A stretch of 64,000 bases of DNA from Deltaproteobacteria bacterium (GCA_020060215.1 JAGVAP010000014.1:1-64000), one strand, 5' to 3'; counted from the stretch's first letter, positions 51,801-60,245 are shown. Numbers and translations are program-made. Notes: generated by a model not told the origin, from the sequence alone.

Positions 51801-52770
51801 TTTTCCTTCCTTCTTCCCGGTTCCCCGATTCACCGTTTCGCCGGTTCCCCGATTCGTTCTTTCTTCTCCGCCATGCGGTCTGCCAGGCTTCCAAGGTGGT
51901 CTGTTTCTCGATTTTAATGATCCACTCCGGCGGTATAGCCCCGATCCCGAGATATGCGCCACTGATGGAGCCTGCGATACTCGCTATTGAATCTGAGTCG
52001 CCGTTCGAATTCGCGCCGCGGAGGACGGTGCTTTTGTAGTCATCCGGGTACCGGAGGAAACAGTAAAGGGCAAGGGCGACCGCCTCCTCGCCGACCCAGC
52101 CCTCGCCCAAATAAGTGAGCGCCCTTTCTTCGTCCTCCCACTCGATGCACCGGGCGACCTTCTGGATGGCTTCATCGAACTCCCCGGAGATGCCGGATGT
52201 GAAGCGAAGAAGTTGTGGGATGATGTCCTCGGGCTTGACTTGGTCCAAGGCAAGTTTGACCAGGTATGCGGCCCCGATGCAGGCCGCGTCGGCAGTGGGG
52301 TGCCCGTGGGTGCAGATGCCGGTTGCATGGGCCACCTCCTTGAGCTTTTCCGGATTTTGATGGTAAAGGTAGCCGATCGAGGCTGCCCTCATTGCTGAGC
52401 CACAGCCTTTTGATTCGGCGATCCCGCTCTTGCTCCAGTGGATCCCTCTCTCCATATTGGCCACGCCTTTGAGGCAGGTACGTCCCGGTGCCCGGTTGTT
52501 CTCGGGAGAATGGAGCCATTTGATGAACTCTTCCCGCACTACCTCCATTATTGCATCGATGTCCTTTTCTCCTGCCTGAATGAGCGCCTCGGCAATGGCG
52601 ATGCTCATCTGGGTGTCATCAGTGAAAAGGGCAGGGTCAGGGAGAGCAGAGATGCCTTGAGGCCCATACCGCCGCTTGATCTCTGGGAGCTTGATGAATT
52701 CCGTTGGCGCGCCGAGCGCGTCCCCAATGGCAAGCCCGTAGATAACCCCTTTTGCCTTGTCTACTCCCAT
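51793..52770 (-). CDS. ADP-ribosylglycohydrolase
   Basis: The 325-residue protein has GVIYGLAIGDALGAPTEF, LFTDDTQMSIAIAEALI (metal-site TDDT) and ANSNGDSDSIASIAGSISG (the C-terminal Asp cluster), the complete dinuclear Mg site of the DraG/ARH family. It removes ADP-ribose from proteins or nucleic acids. The last 25 residues (RRRKNESGNRRNGESGNREE region) are encoded by octamer repeat DNA at 51817-51856, so the natural C-terminus was probably altered without harm to the core. Confidence 0.9.
   Translation of the reverse strand: MGVDKAKGVIYGLAIGDALGAPTEFIKLPEIKRRYGPQGISALPDPALFTDDTQMSIAIAEALIQAGEKDIDAIMEVVREEFIKWLHSPENNRAPGRTCLKGVANMERGIHWSKSGIAESKGCGSAMRAASIGYLYHQNPEKLKEVAHATGICTHGHPTADAACIGAAYLVKLALDQVKPEDIIPQLLRFTSGISGEFDEAIQKVARCIEWEDEERALTYLGEGWVGEEAVALALYCFLRYPDDYKSTVLRGANSNGDSDSIASIAGSISGAYLGIGAIPPEWIIKIEKQTTLEAWQTAWRRRKNESGNRRNGESGNREEGRKNG
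51817..51856. repeat. Octamer array, CC orientation, 5 units
   Basis: Units CCGGTTCC, CCGATTCA, CCGTTTCG, CCGGTTCC and CCGATTCG lie in the last codons of the ADP-ribosylglycohydrolase gene. They complement the array at 51385-51416, so the intervening transcript or single strand could form a long imperfect stem around the four-helix gene. Confidence 0.8.
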
Positions 52771-52791
52771 GGGCCTATCTTTTCCCTTTAA

Positions 52792-53475
52792 TCAGCTTTT
52801 CAGAAATGAAGGATCACCAACCACCCAGATCCCGAATAGCGGAATGGCAGAGGACCTGCCGAGGCGCTGCACAGACCCTATTACGGCCTCAACTCCGAAC
52901 AGGCCAGTAAACGCCTGGTAATCCGACCACCCGACCCGTTCTTGACTGAAAGAGTGGACCAACAAGACAGCGGCCGCGGCGCGATACTGTTCACCTGTAA
53001 TAATTGCCGACGCGGTCCGATGGAGGAGTTGGTAGCGAATCGCACCACAAGGTATGGTGTTAAGGCCTATCGAGTGAAGAAGGGAGGTCAACCGCTCCTC
53101 TTTCCCGGGCGACGCGCCCTTTAGCCACTCCTCGAGGGTGGGGCCAAAAGACTCTCGGACCTTGCCTTCGACCATTACTACTACCGGACCTGCCTTGGAG
53201 CGTCCCAGTACGAAAATGTCATTTTGGGAAGCTCGCGATCCACCAGGGAGTGGAACCTTGAACTCCGGGATTGCGAGGAGGGGGGTGAGATCCTCAAGGA
53301 GCGGTTCCTTACACTGATTGAACGGGAGGGCTACATCCGGTGGAAACCCCTCAGCTGCTTCCCAGCAGTGAGCAAGGGTTCGGGCGGAGTAACCAGAGCG
53401 CCAGTGCTTTTCTGGGTCAGCAAGCAGCGCCTTCCAATCATCGGGACCTGAGGTAAATGCAAGGATGCGCGACAC
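52792..53475 (-). CDS. DUF6946-like protein with possible nuclease core
   Basis: The 227-residue protein has GGSRASQNDIFVLGR (D86) followed by VVVMVEGKVRESFGPTLEEW (E103-G-K105), resembling the D...ExK core of PD-(D/E)XK nucleases and the DUF6946 family as recalled. The last third has HSFSQERVGWSDYQAFTGLF. It lies 21 bases upstream-wise of the ADP-ribosylglycohydrolase gene on the same strand and may be co-transcribed. Catalytic activity is inferred from motif spacing only. Confidence 0.55.
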   Translation of the reverse strand: MSRILAFTSGPDDWKALLADPEKHWRSGYSARTLAHCWEAAEGFPPDVALPFNQCKEPLLEDLTPLLAIPEFKVPLPGGSRASQNDIFVLGRSKAGPVVVMVEGKVRESFGPTLEEWLKGASPGKEERLTSLLHSIGLNTIPCGAIRYQLLHRTASAIITGEQYRAAAAVLLVHSFSQERVGWSDYQAFTGLFGVEAVIGSVQRLGRSSAIPLFGIWVVGDPSFLKS

Positions 53476-53547
53476 AGGTACCTCTTCGGTTAATTTGAAG
53501 GTTCAATACTTAAGGGGTTGATCAATGCAGTAATCTCAATGCAGAAG

Positions 53548-54056
53548 TCACGATCTCTCAGCTTTCTTCGCTATCTCCTCGAGCCGCTCTTCGGTGAATT
53601 TCCATGACAGAGGAATTTCGTCCGTCGTTCCAGCTGCGTAACCTCGAGGCGTCCAAACATGCTTTTCGTATAAGATCGTATCCCCACGGCCCGCTGCCGC
53701 CTTCTTCAACCAATCGGCAATTTCTAGCGGAGTTGCCAGATACATCCTGGGAAGTGTTTCCGCGGTTGTACCCTTGACTGAACGAGACAGAAGACAGTCT
53801 TGTTGCTGTGCTTTAATAGCCACTTGTCTGCCGCCCCATGGTAATCGGCATCTTTTATATGTGATTGTGTGAGCCCCCAACCGCCATCTTTGCTACCCTT
53901 CACAGAGACTTTCAAGACACGTTCGCGATCGACTGCAACCAAATCATATTCGGGTTGATTCGCACCATACTGAACTGAGACATCCCAGCCGCATCGGGCG
54001 AATTGTGCAGCGGCAAACGCTTCAGCGGCGGTTGCAACCTGCCACGAGTTCTTCAT
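53548..54056 (-). CDS. Nuclease-like hypothetical protein, one apparent frameshift
   Basis: The start is ATG 54056 (MKNSWQVATAAEAFAAAQFA), with AGGAGGGGTGAA upstream. The first frame has NQPEYDLVAVDRERVLKVSV then KGSKDGGW, a PD-(D/E)XK-like core (D38, K53). The second frame continues PRMYLATPLEIADWLKKAAA and ends EIPLSWKFTEERLEEIAKKA. The two fit as one protein of about 170 residues if the C run at 53771-53773 (three G in the gene) were one base longer. The family resembles group I intron or restriction-associated endonucleases. Confidence 0.6.
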
Positions 54057-54264
54057 TTCACCCCTCCTGAAAGTGTTTGCAGCCAATTGGATATACCCTG
54101 GCTCATTGATGATCAATGTTTTTCATGGATCAGTTCTGATTTCTGTACCTGCTTCTCCTGGAGAACCGGGAGATCCTTGAGCCTTGGGCCGCGTGTTCCG
54201 TTTCGTTTGTCTTTGTAAAGATGGATAGGTGGAGGATTTGGTCGTCCAGGCAGAGAGCAAAGTC

Positions 54265-54296
54265 TGAATCGGGGAAACGGTGAATCGGAGACACGG
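54265..54296. repeat. Octamer array, GG orientation, 4 units
   Basis: Units TGAATCGG, GGAAACGG, TGAATCGG and AGACACGG lie in the gap just after the ARPP-1-like gene's stop. They face the CC-type array at 54361-54392 across 64 bases, making an inverted pair of the same family as at 51.4-51.9 kb, but here with no gene between. Confidence 0.75.
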
Positions 54297-54333
54297 TGAC
54301 AGTGAAAACCTTTTCTTCCCGCCACTTCGGCTC

Positions 54334-55137
54334 TCAAATCCGTTCATCTTCATTACCGCTCCGTTTCTCCCCCTCGCCGGTTCTCCGGTTCTGCATTCCG
54401 GGATCATACCAGTCGATCGCATCCAGGGCGTAGCTCTCCACGAGCTTCTTGAAGACGCTCGTAAAGGTCTCGGGCTTTCCGAACGCGTCCATGCCGGCCA
54501 CCTTTCCACCGATCATGAACACCGCGCCCACCTGCGAACCGATGAGGTGAAAGTGCTTCACATACTCCTCGAGGGATGGCCGGTCCTTCTCATAAATCTC
54601 CGACATTGCCATGCTGGGGGATACTGCCCCTCGTCTCGTTGATTTCTCGGAGATCTCGCACCAGAGGGCGCCTTGGTCAGAGCGGTGCCTACCCGATGTC
54701 CTCAATGATTCCCGCACCTGCTCCGACTTCATGGCCCTAAGCCCTGCCGACATCATTCTCTTCTCGCTCGAGAAACTGGAGCTCGCATAGGTCCATCTCC
54801 CCTGTTCCACGCAACTGACGGGGATCACCACGACCGTTTCCCCCGGGATCAGGATGGTGGTGTTCACGATCCGGTTCTGTTTTGCCCCGACCAGCTCCTC
54901 CCCATCCAGGATGAGGACCATGCGGGGGGACTTGTTCACAACCTTGAGCTCGGGAACCGTCCCTTCTTTGCTTACCTCCAAGATTTCGATCGTCCCTTCG
55001 GAAAGAGCTTCGTCCAGCAACAGGTATTCAAGTTCCAGTTTGCAGGCTGAGAGAAGTGGAAACAGGGTCAGGTTTCTGTGGCTCTGTTTCCCGCCAACCT
55101 TGACTTCTTCCAGGTACAACCCGAGCACCGATCTCAT
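54334..55137 (-). CDS. ARPP-1 / DUF6569-like protein
   Basis: The 267-residue protein has LTLFPLLSACKLELEYLLLD, LKVVNKSPRMVLILDGEELV then GAKQNRIVNTTILIPG and VVIPVSCVEQGRWTYASSSF, the pattern recalled for ARPP-1 (ADP-ribosylglycohydrolase and rhodanese-phosphatase associated) proteins. Its name matches its surroundings: an ADP-ribosylglycohydrolase and a CX5R phosphatase lie 1.6-3.5 kb downstream on the same strand. The role in ADP-ribose signalling or defence is not known. The last 12 residues derive from repeat DNA. Confidence 0.78.
   Translation of the reverse strand: MRSVLGLYLEEVKVGGKQSHRNLTLFPLLSACKLELEYLLLDEALSEGTIEILEVSKEGTVPELKVVNKSPRMVLILDGEELVGAKQNRIVNTTILIPGETVVVIPVSCVEQGRWTYASSSFSSEKRMMSAGLRAMKSEQVRESLRTSGRHRSDQGALWCEISEKSTRRGAVSPSMAMSEIYEKDRPSLEEYVKHFHLIGSQVGAVFMIGGKVAGMDAFGKPETFTSVFKKLVESYALDAIDWYDPGMQNRRTGEGEKRSGNEDERI
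54361..54392. repeat. Octamer array, CC orientation, 4 units
   Basis: Units CCGTTTCT, CCCCCTCG, CCGGTTCT and CCGGTTCT encode the last residues of the ARPP-1-like protein (MQNRRTGEGEKRSG). The array is the inverted partner of 54265-54296. Confidence 0.75.
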
Positions 55138-55429
55138 CGTCAGTCACCCCCTTTTCGATTTGTGTCCATTCTATGGCGCGCTTTTGACAAGTACGGTCAA
55201 AGAGGAGAAAGAATTTTGAGATAATTGAAACGAGGGAGAGAGGCATGGGCTGAGAAGGGTTTGGAAAACCCGGGAATGAGTGGTATATATCAAGCCGCCT
55301 TTTCACCATTCTTCGAAAAAGAAGGGGGATATCGGCATGGCTAGAGGGGACCAGCTATAAAATTGCCTTGCGCAATTTGATATGGCGCGGCTTCACCGCT
55401 CTTAACCCTGCTGCAGGAGGAGATGCGGT
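55138..55429. other. Intergenic with a duplicated regulator start
   Basis: This gap separates the ARPP-1-like gene (minus) and the truncated WYL gene (plus). At 55337-55360 a short frame, ATG to TAA, encodes MARGDQL, the same seven residues that start the WYL gene at 55430. It appears to be a decayed copy of the regulator's start. Nothing else was recognised. Confidence 0.45.
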
Positions 55430-55695
55430 ATGGCAAGAGGAGATCAATTAGGGCGGCAGTGGAAGATCATCCAGACGCTCCTCACCTCCTCCGGTAAATC
55501 CGCGGCCGAGTTGGCAGCGGAACTCGACATCCACCCGCGGACCGTGTACCGGGACCTAGTGGCCCTCCAGACAGCCGGCTTCCCGATCTACACTGAGCGG
55601 ACGGACGGGAAGAGCCTCTGGTCACTCCTCGACACCATGAAGCACCACATCCCGGTCCCCTTCACCCTTCCCGAGCTCATGGCCCATTGGAAGAC

Positions 55696-55727
55696 CGAAC
55701 CGGAGATGGGGAGAAACGGAGAAACGG
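55696..55727. repeat. Octamer array, GG orientation, 4 units
   Basis: Units CGAACCGG, AGATGGGG, AGAAACGG and AGAAACGG follow the WYL regulator's last family-like codons. With the CC-type array at 55761-55792 it forms an inverted pair around 33 bases. Confidence 0.7.
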
Positions 55728-55760
55728 TGACCTTCAAGAGATCAATACTCTCTTTCATCT

Positions 55761-55792
55761 CCGGCTCGCCGATTCACCGATTCTCCGCTTCA
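55761..55792. repeat. Octamer array, CC orientation, 4 units
   Basis: Units CCGGCTCG, CCGATTCA, CCGATTCT and CCGCTTCA form the partner of 55696-55727. The pair could be an empty version of the cassette that carries the four-helix gene at 51.4-51.9 kb. Confidence 0.7.
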
Positions 55793-55976
55793 TACCATAT
55801 TTCAAGAGGGGGATCCTCAAGCAGGTAAACGATGCTGCGGCGGCCCGAAAGACCATCGAGTGTGAATCGGCATGCAATATTGACCCACCTTTGGATGTGA
55901 TCGGCATCCAAAATTGACCCACCCCCTACCGCTCTCTAAGCGACCCGGACTTGGGTGGAAGGAGGGCGGAGGGGAG

Positions 55977-57492
55977 ATGCTCATCGTGGAGACTATTCGC
56001 AAGATTCGGTTAATGATTCTCCGTGACGGCAAGTCGATCAGGCAGACCGCAAAAGAACTGAGGTTGTCTCGTAACACCGTGAGGAAGGCGCTCCGGAGCC
56101 AGCAGACTGCTTTCGAGTATCGGCGAAGGCGACAACCCCGGCCGGCCATCGGGCGGTACATGAAGGGATTGGAAGAAGACCTAGCCAGGGACCAGAAGCT
56201 CCCCAAGAGGCAACGTCGCACCGCCATAGCCCTCTATGAAGGGCTTCAGGGGGAAGGCTACACGGGCAGCTACGACAGTGTCCGGCGCCACGTTCGAGAG
56301 TGGCGGGAGCAAAAGAGCAGCAACGTATCGGAAGTTTATATCCCACTGGTATTTGACCCCGGGGAAGCGTTCCAGTTTGATTGGAGCCACGAGCAGGTGG
56401 AGATGGACGGGATGCCGATGACGGTCAAGGTGGCCCACCTACGTTTATGCCACAGCCGGTATTTTCTGGTGACCGCCTATCCCCGGGAGACCCAGGAGAT
56501 GGTCTTTGACGCCCACATCCGAGCCTTCGAGTTCTTCGGAGGGGTGTGCCAGCGGGGAATTTACGACAACCTCAAGGCAGTGGTGAACAAGGTTCTTTCC
56601 GGCAAGGAGCGCAACTTTAACAGCCGGTTTGGTCAACTCTGTTCCCACTACCTGTTTGAACCGGTGGCCTGCACACCGGCTGCCGGGTGGGAGAAGGGCC
56701 CAGGTGGAGAACCAGGTGGGCACGGTGCGTCGCCGGTTCTTCACGCCCCGCCCGAAGGTGAAGGACTTTGCCGAGCTCAACGACTGGCTCAAGAGCCGCT
56801 GCATCCAGTGGGCAAAGTCCCACCCCCATCCCGCTCTCAGTGGGCAGAGCGTGTGGCAGGCGTACGAAGCGGAGAGGGAGCGACTGACCCCTTTGCCGCC
56901 CCGGTTTGACAGCTACGCCGAGCGCCCGGCCCGTGTCAGCCCCAGTAGCCTGGTCTCCTTCGACCGCAACCGCTACAGCGTGGACTGCCGCCATGTGGGG
57001 CAGAGCGTCCAGTTACGGGTCTATGCCGATCGGATCGTGATCGTTCGTGACGCACAGGTGATCGGGGATCACCCGAGGCAGTTTGGCCGGGGCAGGACGA
57101 TCTTCGACCCTTGGCATTACCTGCCTGTTTTGGATCGCAAACCCGGTGCACTGCGCAACGGCGCCCCCTTTAGGGAGTGGGTGCTGCCGGAAGCCATCGA
57201 GCTTGTGGGACAGCAACTGCAGCAACGCTATGAGGACTGGGACCGGCAGTTTGTGGGGATTTTGCAGTCGGTGCCCCTCTACGGGCTTGATGCGGTGGAG
57301 GATGCCTGTCGTCAAGCCCTGGCCACAAAGACCTTCTCCGAGGAGGTGGTCCTCAACTTCCTTCACCGCAGCCGTGACGATGCCCCCGCAGGGGAGAAGG
57401 AGTTACCTGACCCCCTGAAACTGCGTGAACCGCCGGTGGCCGATTGCCAGCGCTACGACTCGCTGCTCAAGGAGGGCCATCATGCTTCGTGA
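55977..57492 (+). CDS. istA: IS21 IstA transposase, one apparent frameshift
   Basis: ATG 55977 (MLIVETIRKIRLMILRDGKS) follows GGAGGGGAG. The first frame has an HTH (SIRQTAKELRLSRNTVRKAL) and the DDE-type region (FDPGEAFQFDWSHEQVEMDG, then GVCQRGIYDNLKAVV). The second frame resumes at QVENQVGTVRRRFFTPRPK and ends LKEGHHAS. They join if the C run at 56699-56701 were one base shorter, giving one transposase of about 505 residues. IstA catalyses strand exchange and works with IstB. Its stop overlaps the istB start. Confidence 0.85.
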
Positions 57493-58212
57493 CGAGATAC
57501 TGTCACTTTTGGAAGCGCTCAGGCTCCGGGCCTGCAGTCGGTCCTTGATGAGGTGCTCTCCAATGGGCGCAAGCAAAAGGCCATCCCGGAGAAGGTGATC
57601 TTGGAACTCCTCAAGGCCGAGGCCGCCGAGCGCAGGCTTCGCAGCATCCGCTACCGCCTCGGTCAGGCCCACTTCCCCATTATGAAGGATTTGGACAGCT
57701 TCCGGTTCGACCAATCCCCCATCCATGAACCCCAGATCCGCTCTTTGTATGAAGGGGCCTTCCTGCAAGAGCACAGCAACCAGATCTTCGTGGGCGGCAC
57801 GGGCACAGGCAAGACCCACCTGGCCATCGCCATCGCCGCAAACGCTGTCCGAAAAGGATCAAGAGCCCGCTTCTACAACCTCGTGGATCTGGCCAATCAG
57901 TTGGAGCAGGAGAACTCGGCCGGGCGTGGGGGCAGGCTTACCTCAGCGCTGGTGCGGTTTGATCTGGTCGTGCTCGATGAGCTGGGGTACCTGCCGTTCT
58001 CCAAAAACGCAGGCCACCTGATCTTCCACCTCATCTCCAAGCTCTACGAGCAGACCTCCGTGATCATCACCACCAACCTCACCTTCGGGGAATGGCCCCA
58101 GGTCTTCCCCGACAAGAAGATGACCACGGCCATGCTGGACCGTCTCACCCACCACTGTGAGATCATCGAAACCGGAAACGATTCCTGGAGAATGAAAACC
58201 CGATCCTCCTGA
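57482..58212 (+). CDS. istB: IS21 IstB helper ATPase, one apparent frameshift
   Basis: ATG 57482 ([15 protein letters not shown]) overlaps istA. After 16 codons the family sequence continues in another frame ([16 protein letters not shown]); they join if the G run at 57528-57530 were one base longer. The main frame has Walker [21 protein letters not shown], Walker [16 protein letters not shown] and sensor sequence [17 protein letters not shown]. IstB is an AAA+ protein that selects targets and activates IstA. Confidence 0.88.
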
Positions 58213-58317
58213 ACACTCTACCGCTTCATACAGGAGGATCGCATATATAAACCTTTAACTTGGGGGTGGGTCAAAATTGCATGCCTATGGTGGGTCAATT
58301 TTCAATGCCGATTGACA

Positions 58318-58920
58318 GACAAGGTGATCTCTTCTGCAAAACCGGATGTGCAGGACTACCTCTGGACCATTCGGGAGACGATGGGGAGGGTCAGTGAGAT
58401 AAACCGCCTTTGTTGGGATGACCTGAGCTTCGATGAGAGGTCGGTGACCCTCTGTACCCGGAAGAAAAAGGGAGGACATCTCACACCCAGGAAAGTGCCC
58501 ATGACCGAAAAGCTCCTCGAGGTGCTCACCAAGAGGTATGCCAGGAGGGACGCTACGAAGCCATGGGTCTTCTGGCACAGGTACTGGAGCAAAACCGCGG
58601 GAGATTTCAAGGAAGGCCCTTACAGGGACAGAAAAAAGTTCATGAAGACTCTCTGCATAAAGGCCGGAGTCCAGTATTTCCGTTTTCATCCATTGAGGCA
58701 CTCTGGCGCTTCCGTCATGGACGACAACAATGTTCCGATCGGGGCGATCCAGCGTATTCTCGGTCACGAGAACAGAACCACGACCGAGATTTACCTCCAC
58801 AGCGTCTCCGGGGCGGAGCGTCGAGCAATCGAGGTATTTGAGCGAGCCAGCAGAAATTCACACACGGACTCACACACGCAACAAAAGAGGGGATTATGCG
58901 ACTTGGTGACATCTGCATAA
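58318..58920 (+). pseudogene. Tyrosine recombinase (integrase), 5' end lost at the IS
   Basis: The catalytic domain is present: RETMGRVSEINRLCWDDLSF (Arg I), FHPLRHSGASVMDD (HxxR), GHENRTTTEIYLHS (His and the Tyr nucleophile). The N-terminal and core-binding domains are missing because the reading frame emerges directly from the IS21 right end. It is next to tRNA-Arg, as integrases of tRNA-targeted islands are. It is probably inactive, which would fix the island in place. Confidence 0.85.
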
Positions 58921-58925
58921 TCCCC
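58889..58925 (+). terminator. Perfect 11-base-stem hairpin at the integrase stop
   Basis: GGGGATTATGC (58889-58899) and GCATAATCCCC (58915-58925) pair exactly around a 15-base loop, spanning the integrase stop codon, and are followed by TGTATTTCTT. It fits a Rho-independent terminator but could also be part of the attachment region. Confidence 0.55.
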
Positions 58926-58943
58926 TGTATTTCTTGCGCTTAA

Positions 58944-59020
58944 TGGCGCGCCCAGCAGGATTCGAACCTGCGACCTACGGATTCGTAGTCCGTCACTCTA
59001 TCCAACTGAGCTATGGGCGC
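58944..59020 (-). tRNA. tRNA-Arg (anticodon ACG)
   Basis: On the minus strand the 77-base gene runs from GCGCCCA to TGGGCGC plus G and an encoded CCA. The anticodon stem is ACGGA/TCCGT with loop CTACGAA, so the anticodon is ACG. The T loop GGTTCGAATCC is standard. Its 3' end faces the integrase fragment 24 bases away, making it the probable integration target of the island. Confidence 0.95.
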
Positions 59021-59361
59021 TCAAGGTATCCCATTCTTAGAACACGGCGGGATGAGTTTGTCAACCCCGTGCACCCGCCCGGCCGCCGTCCTGAGCACGT
59101 TCGGCATACGGTCACTTGTGTATCCGGAGGTCACAGAAGGACGACATGCGGAAATGGGGGACCGCATTTCCATGACAGGCATAAGAGGAGAGGGAGGGAA
59201 GAATACGCCTGTTGCGCACCTCTTGATGAGCGCTTTTTCCCATTGAGTCTACCACTCTCCGGACCTAAGAGGTTCGCAATGGAGATCGGGAATCGCGACT
59301 GCGACTGAAGCGGAATGGATGACATTCGAGGAAACGGCTTGTCACGGAAAGGAGGAATGGC
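59021..59361. other. Intergenic, no gene seen
   Basis: A gap of 341 bases between the tRNA-Arg 5' end and the PEP-CTERM gene. It should hold the tRNA promoter (minus) and the promoter of the secreted protein (plus). Small frames here have no ribosome-binding site. A strong AAGGAGGAATGGC ribosome-binding site sits right before 59362. Confidence 0.5.
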
Positions 59362-60216
59362 ATGAAAAGGTCACTGATGAGTGTGGTTTTTCCCTTCACG
59401 ATCCTGACGGTCCTCGCCGCCATTGGACCCGCAAACGCGGCGATCCTGTTTCAGGACAGCTTTGACACCCCATGGACCACGGATTATGCACCGGGATGGT
59501 CCAACACGCCCTATGCCGGCGGAACCGCGCCCGTGGCGAAGATGCAGCAGAGCACCATCGGCCGGAGCGGCGGGCACGGTTTGAAGCTGTACGCCGATTC
59601 GGTGCCCCAGAGCTGGATGTGGTGGGCCGGCGTGCAGGCCAACGGGCTGCCCCACGAGTCGCTGGCAAAAGCGAACAACCCATATGCCAGCGTCTGGTTC
59701 TATGACGATCGGGGGGCTGGAAAGGGAGGCCAGCTCTATGCCGTGCCGGACTGGGTCAACCTGTACCTGAACGGCGGGACAAGAGACTGGACGGATGTGC
59801 AGTTCGGCAGCAGGGACCTCGTGCCGGGTCATTACTACTATGTCACGGCCGGGCAAGGTTACCCGGGATGGCGGAACACGGGTGTCACCCAGTCCGTCGG
59901 GTGGCACAACCTGATCTTCCAGTTGAGCGCGACGGACGGTCGAATCCACTTTTACATCGACGGGGTCGAGGTCGGGGCATCCTACAGGAACGACTACACG
60001 AACCTCGGGACCAACATCGGTCTGTACACGATGTTCAATGATCCCCTGAGCGGCTGGGGTTCGGACAAGCCCTACACCCTCTGGGACGATTTCACGGTCG
60101 GCACGGGCTATCCGGTGCCGGAGCCCTCGACGATCCTTCTCCTGGGTTGCGGTCTTGCGGGCCTCGGGATCGCAAGGAAGCTGGGCTGCAGGAAGAGCCA
60201 TACCGCTGTTGCGTAG
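59362..60216 (+). CDS. PEP-CTERM secreted protein with lectin/glucanase-like core
   Basis: The 284-residue protein has a signal peptide (MKRSLMSVVFPFTILTVLAA, cleavage after ANA) and a PEP-CTERM anchor at the end: VPEPSTILLLGCGLAGLG followed by the basic tail ARKLGCRK. Such proteins are sorted to the cell surface by exosortase in bacteria with exopolysaccharide. The central region (FQDSFDTPWTTDYAPGWSN; GHYYYVTAGQGYPGWR; IHFYIDGVEVGASYR) looks like a concanavalin/LamG-type beta sandwich. A hairpin follows 4 bases after the stop. Confidence 0.88.
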   Translation: MKRSLMSVVFPFTILTVLAAIGPANAAILFQDSFDTPWTTDYAPGWSNTPYAGGTAPVAKMQQSTIGRSGGHGLKLYADSVPQSWMWWAGVQANGLPHESLAKANNPYASVWFYDDRGAGKGGQLYAVPDWVNLYLNGGTRDWTDVQFGSRDLVPGHYYYVTAGQGYPGWRNTGVTQSVGWHNLIFQLSATDGRIHFYIDGVEVGASYRNDYTNLGTNIGLYTMFNDPLSGWGSDKPYTLWDDFTVGTGYPVPEPSTILLLGCGLAGLGIARKLGCRKSHTAVA

Positions 60217-60220
60217 TGCC

Positions 60221-60245
60221 CATCCGGAAAAGGTCTTTCCGGATG
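60221..60245 (+). terminator. Perfect 10-base-stem hairpin after the PEP-CTERM gene
   Basis: CATCCGGAAA (60221-60230) and TTTCCGGATG (60236-60245) pair exactly around AGGTC. There is no T run after it, so it may stabilise or stop the transcript but is not a classic terminator. Confidence 0.5.

Larger units (their letters stand above)
55430..55828 (+). pseudogene. WYL-type transcriptional regulator, truncated
   Basis: The frame starts MARGDQLGRQWKIIQTLLTS after GGAGGAG, with a helix-turn-helix (KSAAELAAELDIHPRTVYRD), then GFPIYTERTDGKSLWSL and IPVPFTLPELMA, the beginning of the WYL-regulator family. After about residue 85, homology stops and the frame runs through octamer repeat DNA to a stop. 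The WYL effector-binding domain is missing, so the protein is probably dead or reduced to its DNA-binding part. WYL regulators often control defence islands. Confidence 0.75.
55861..58317 (+). mobile_element. IS21-family insertion sequence
   Basis: The element of 2457 bases ends in imperfect inverted repeats: TGTGAATCGGCAT at 55861-55873 and its near inverse ATGCCGATTGACA at 58305-58317. Extra subterminal copies ending ATTGACCCACC lie at 55867-55889 and 55901-55923 on the left and inverted at 58265-58285 and 58289-58311 on the right, as in IS21 ends. It carries istA and istB in order. No matching target duplication flanks it (TCGAG on the left, GACAA on the right). Both genes contain an apparent frameshift. 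Confidence 0.9.

Noticed and set aside
55687..55917. ORF joining the WYL end and the IS as an integrase N-terminus
   Set aside because: Residues before the IS (KQVNDAAAARKTIE) can be joined in frame with the integrase fragment, but they do not resemble an integrase core-binding domain.
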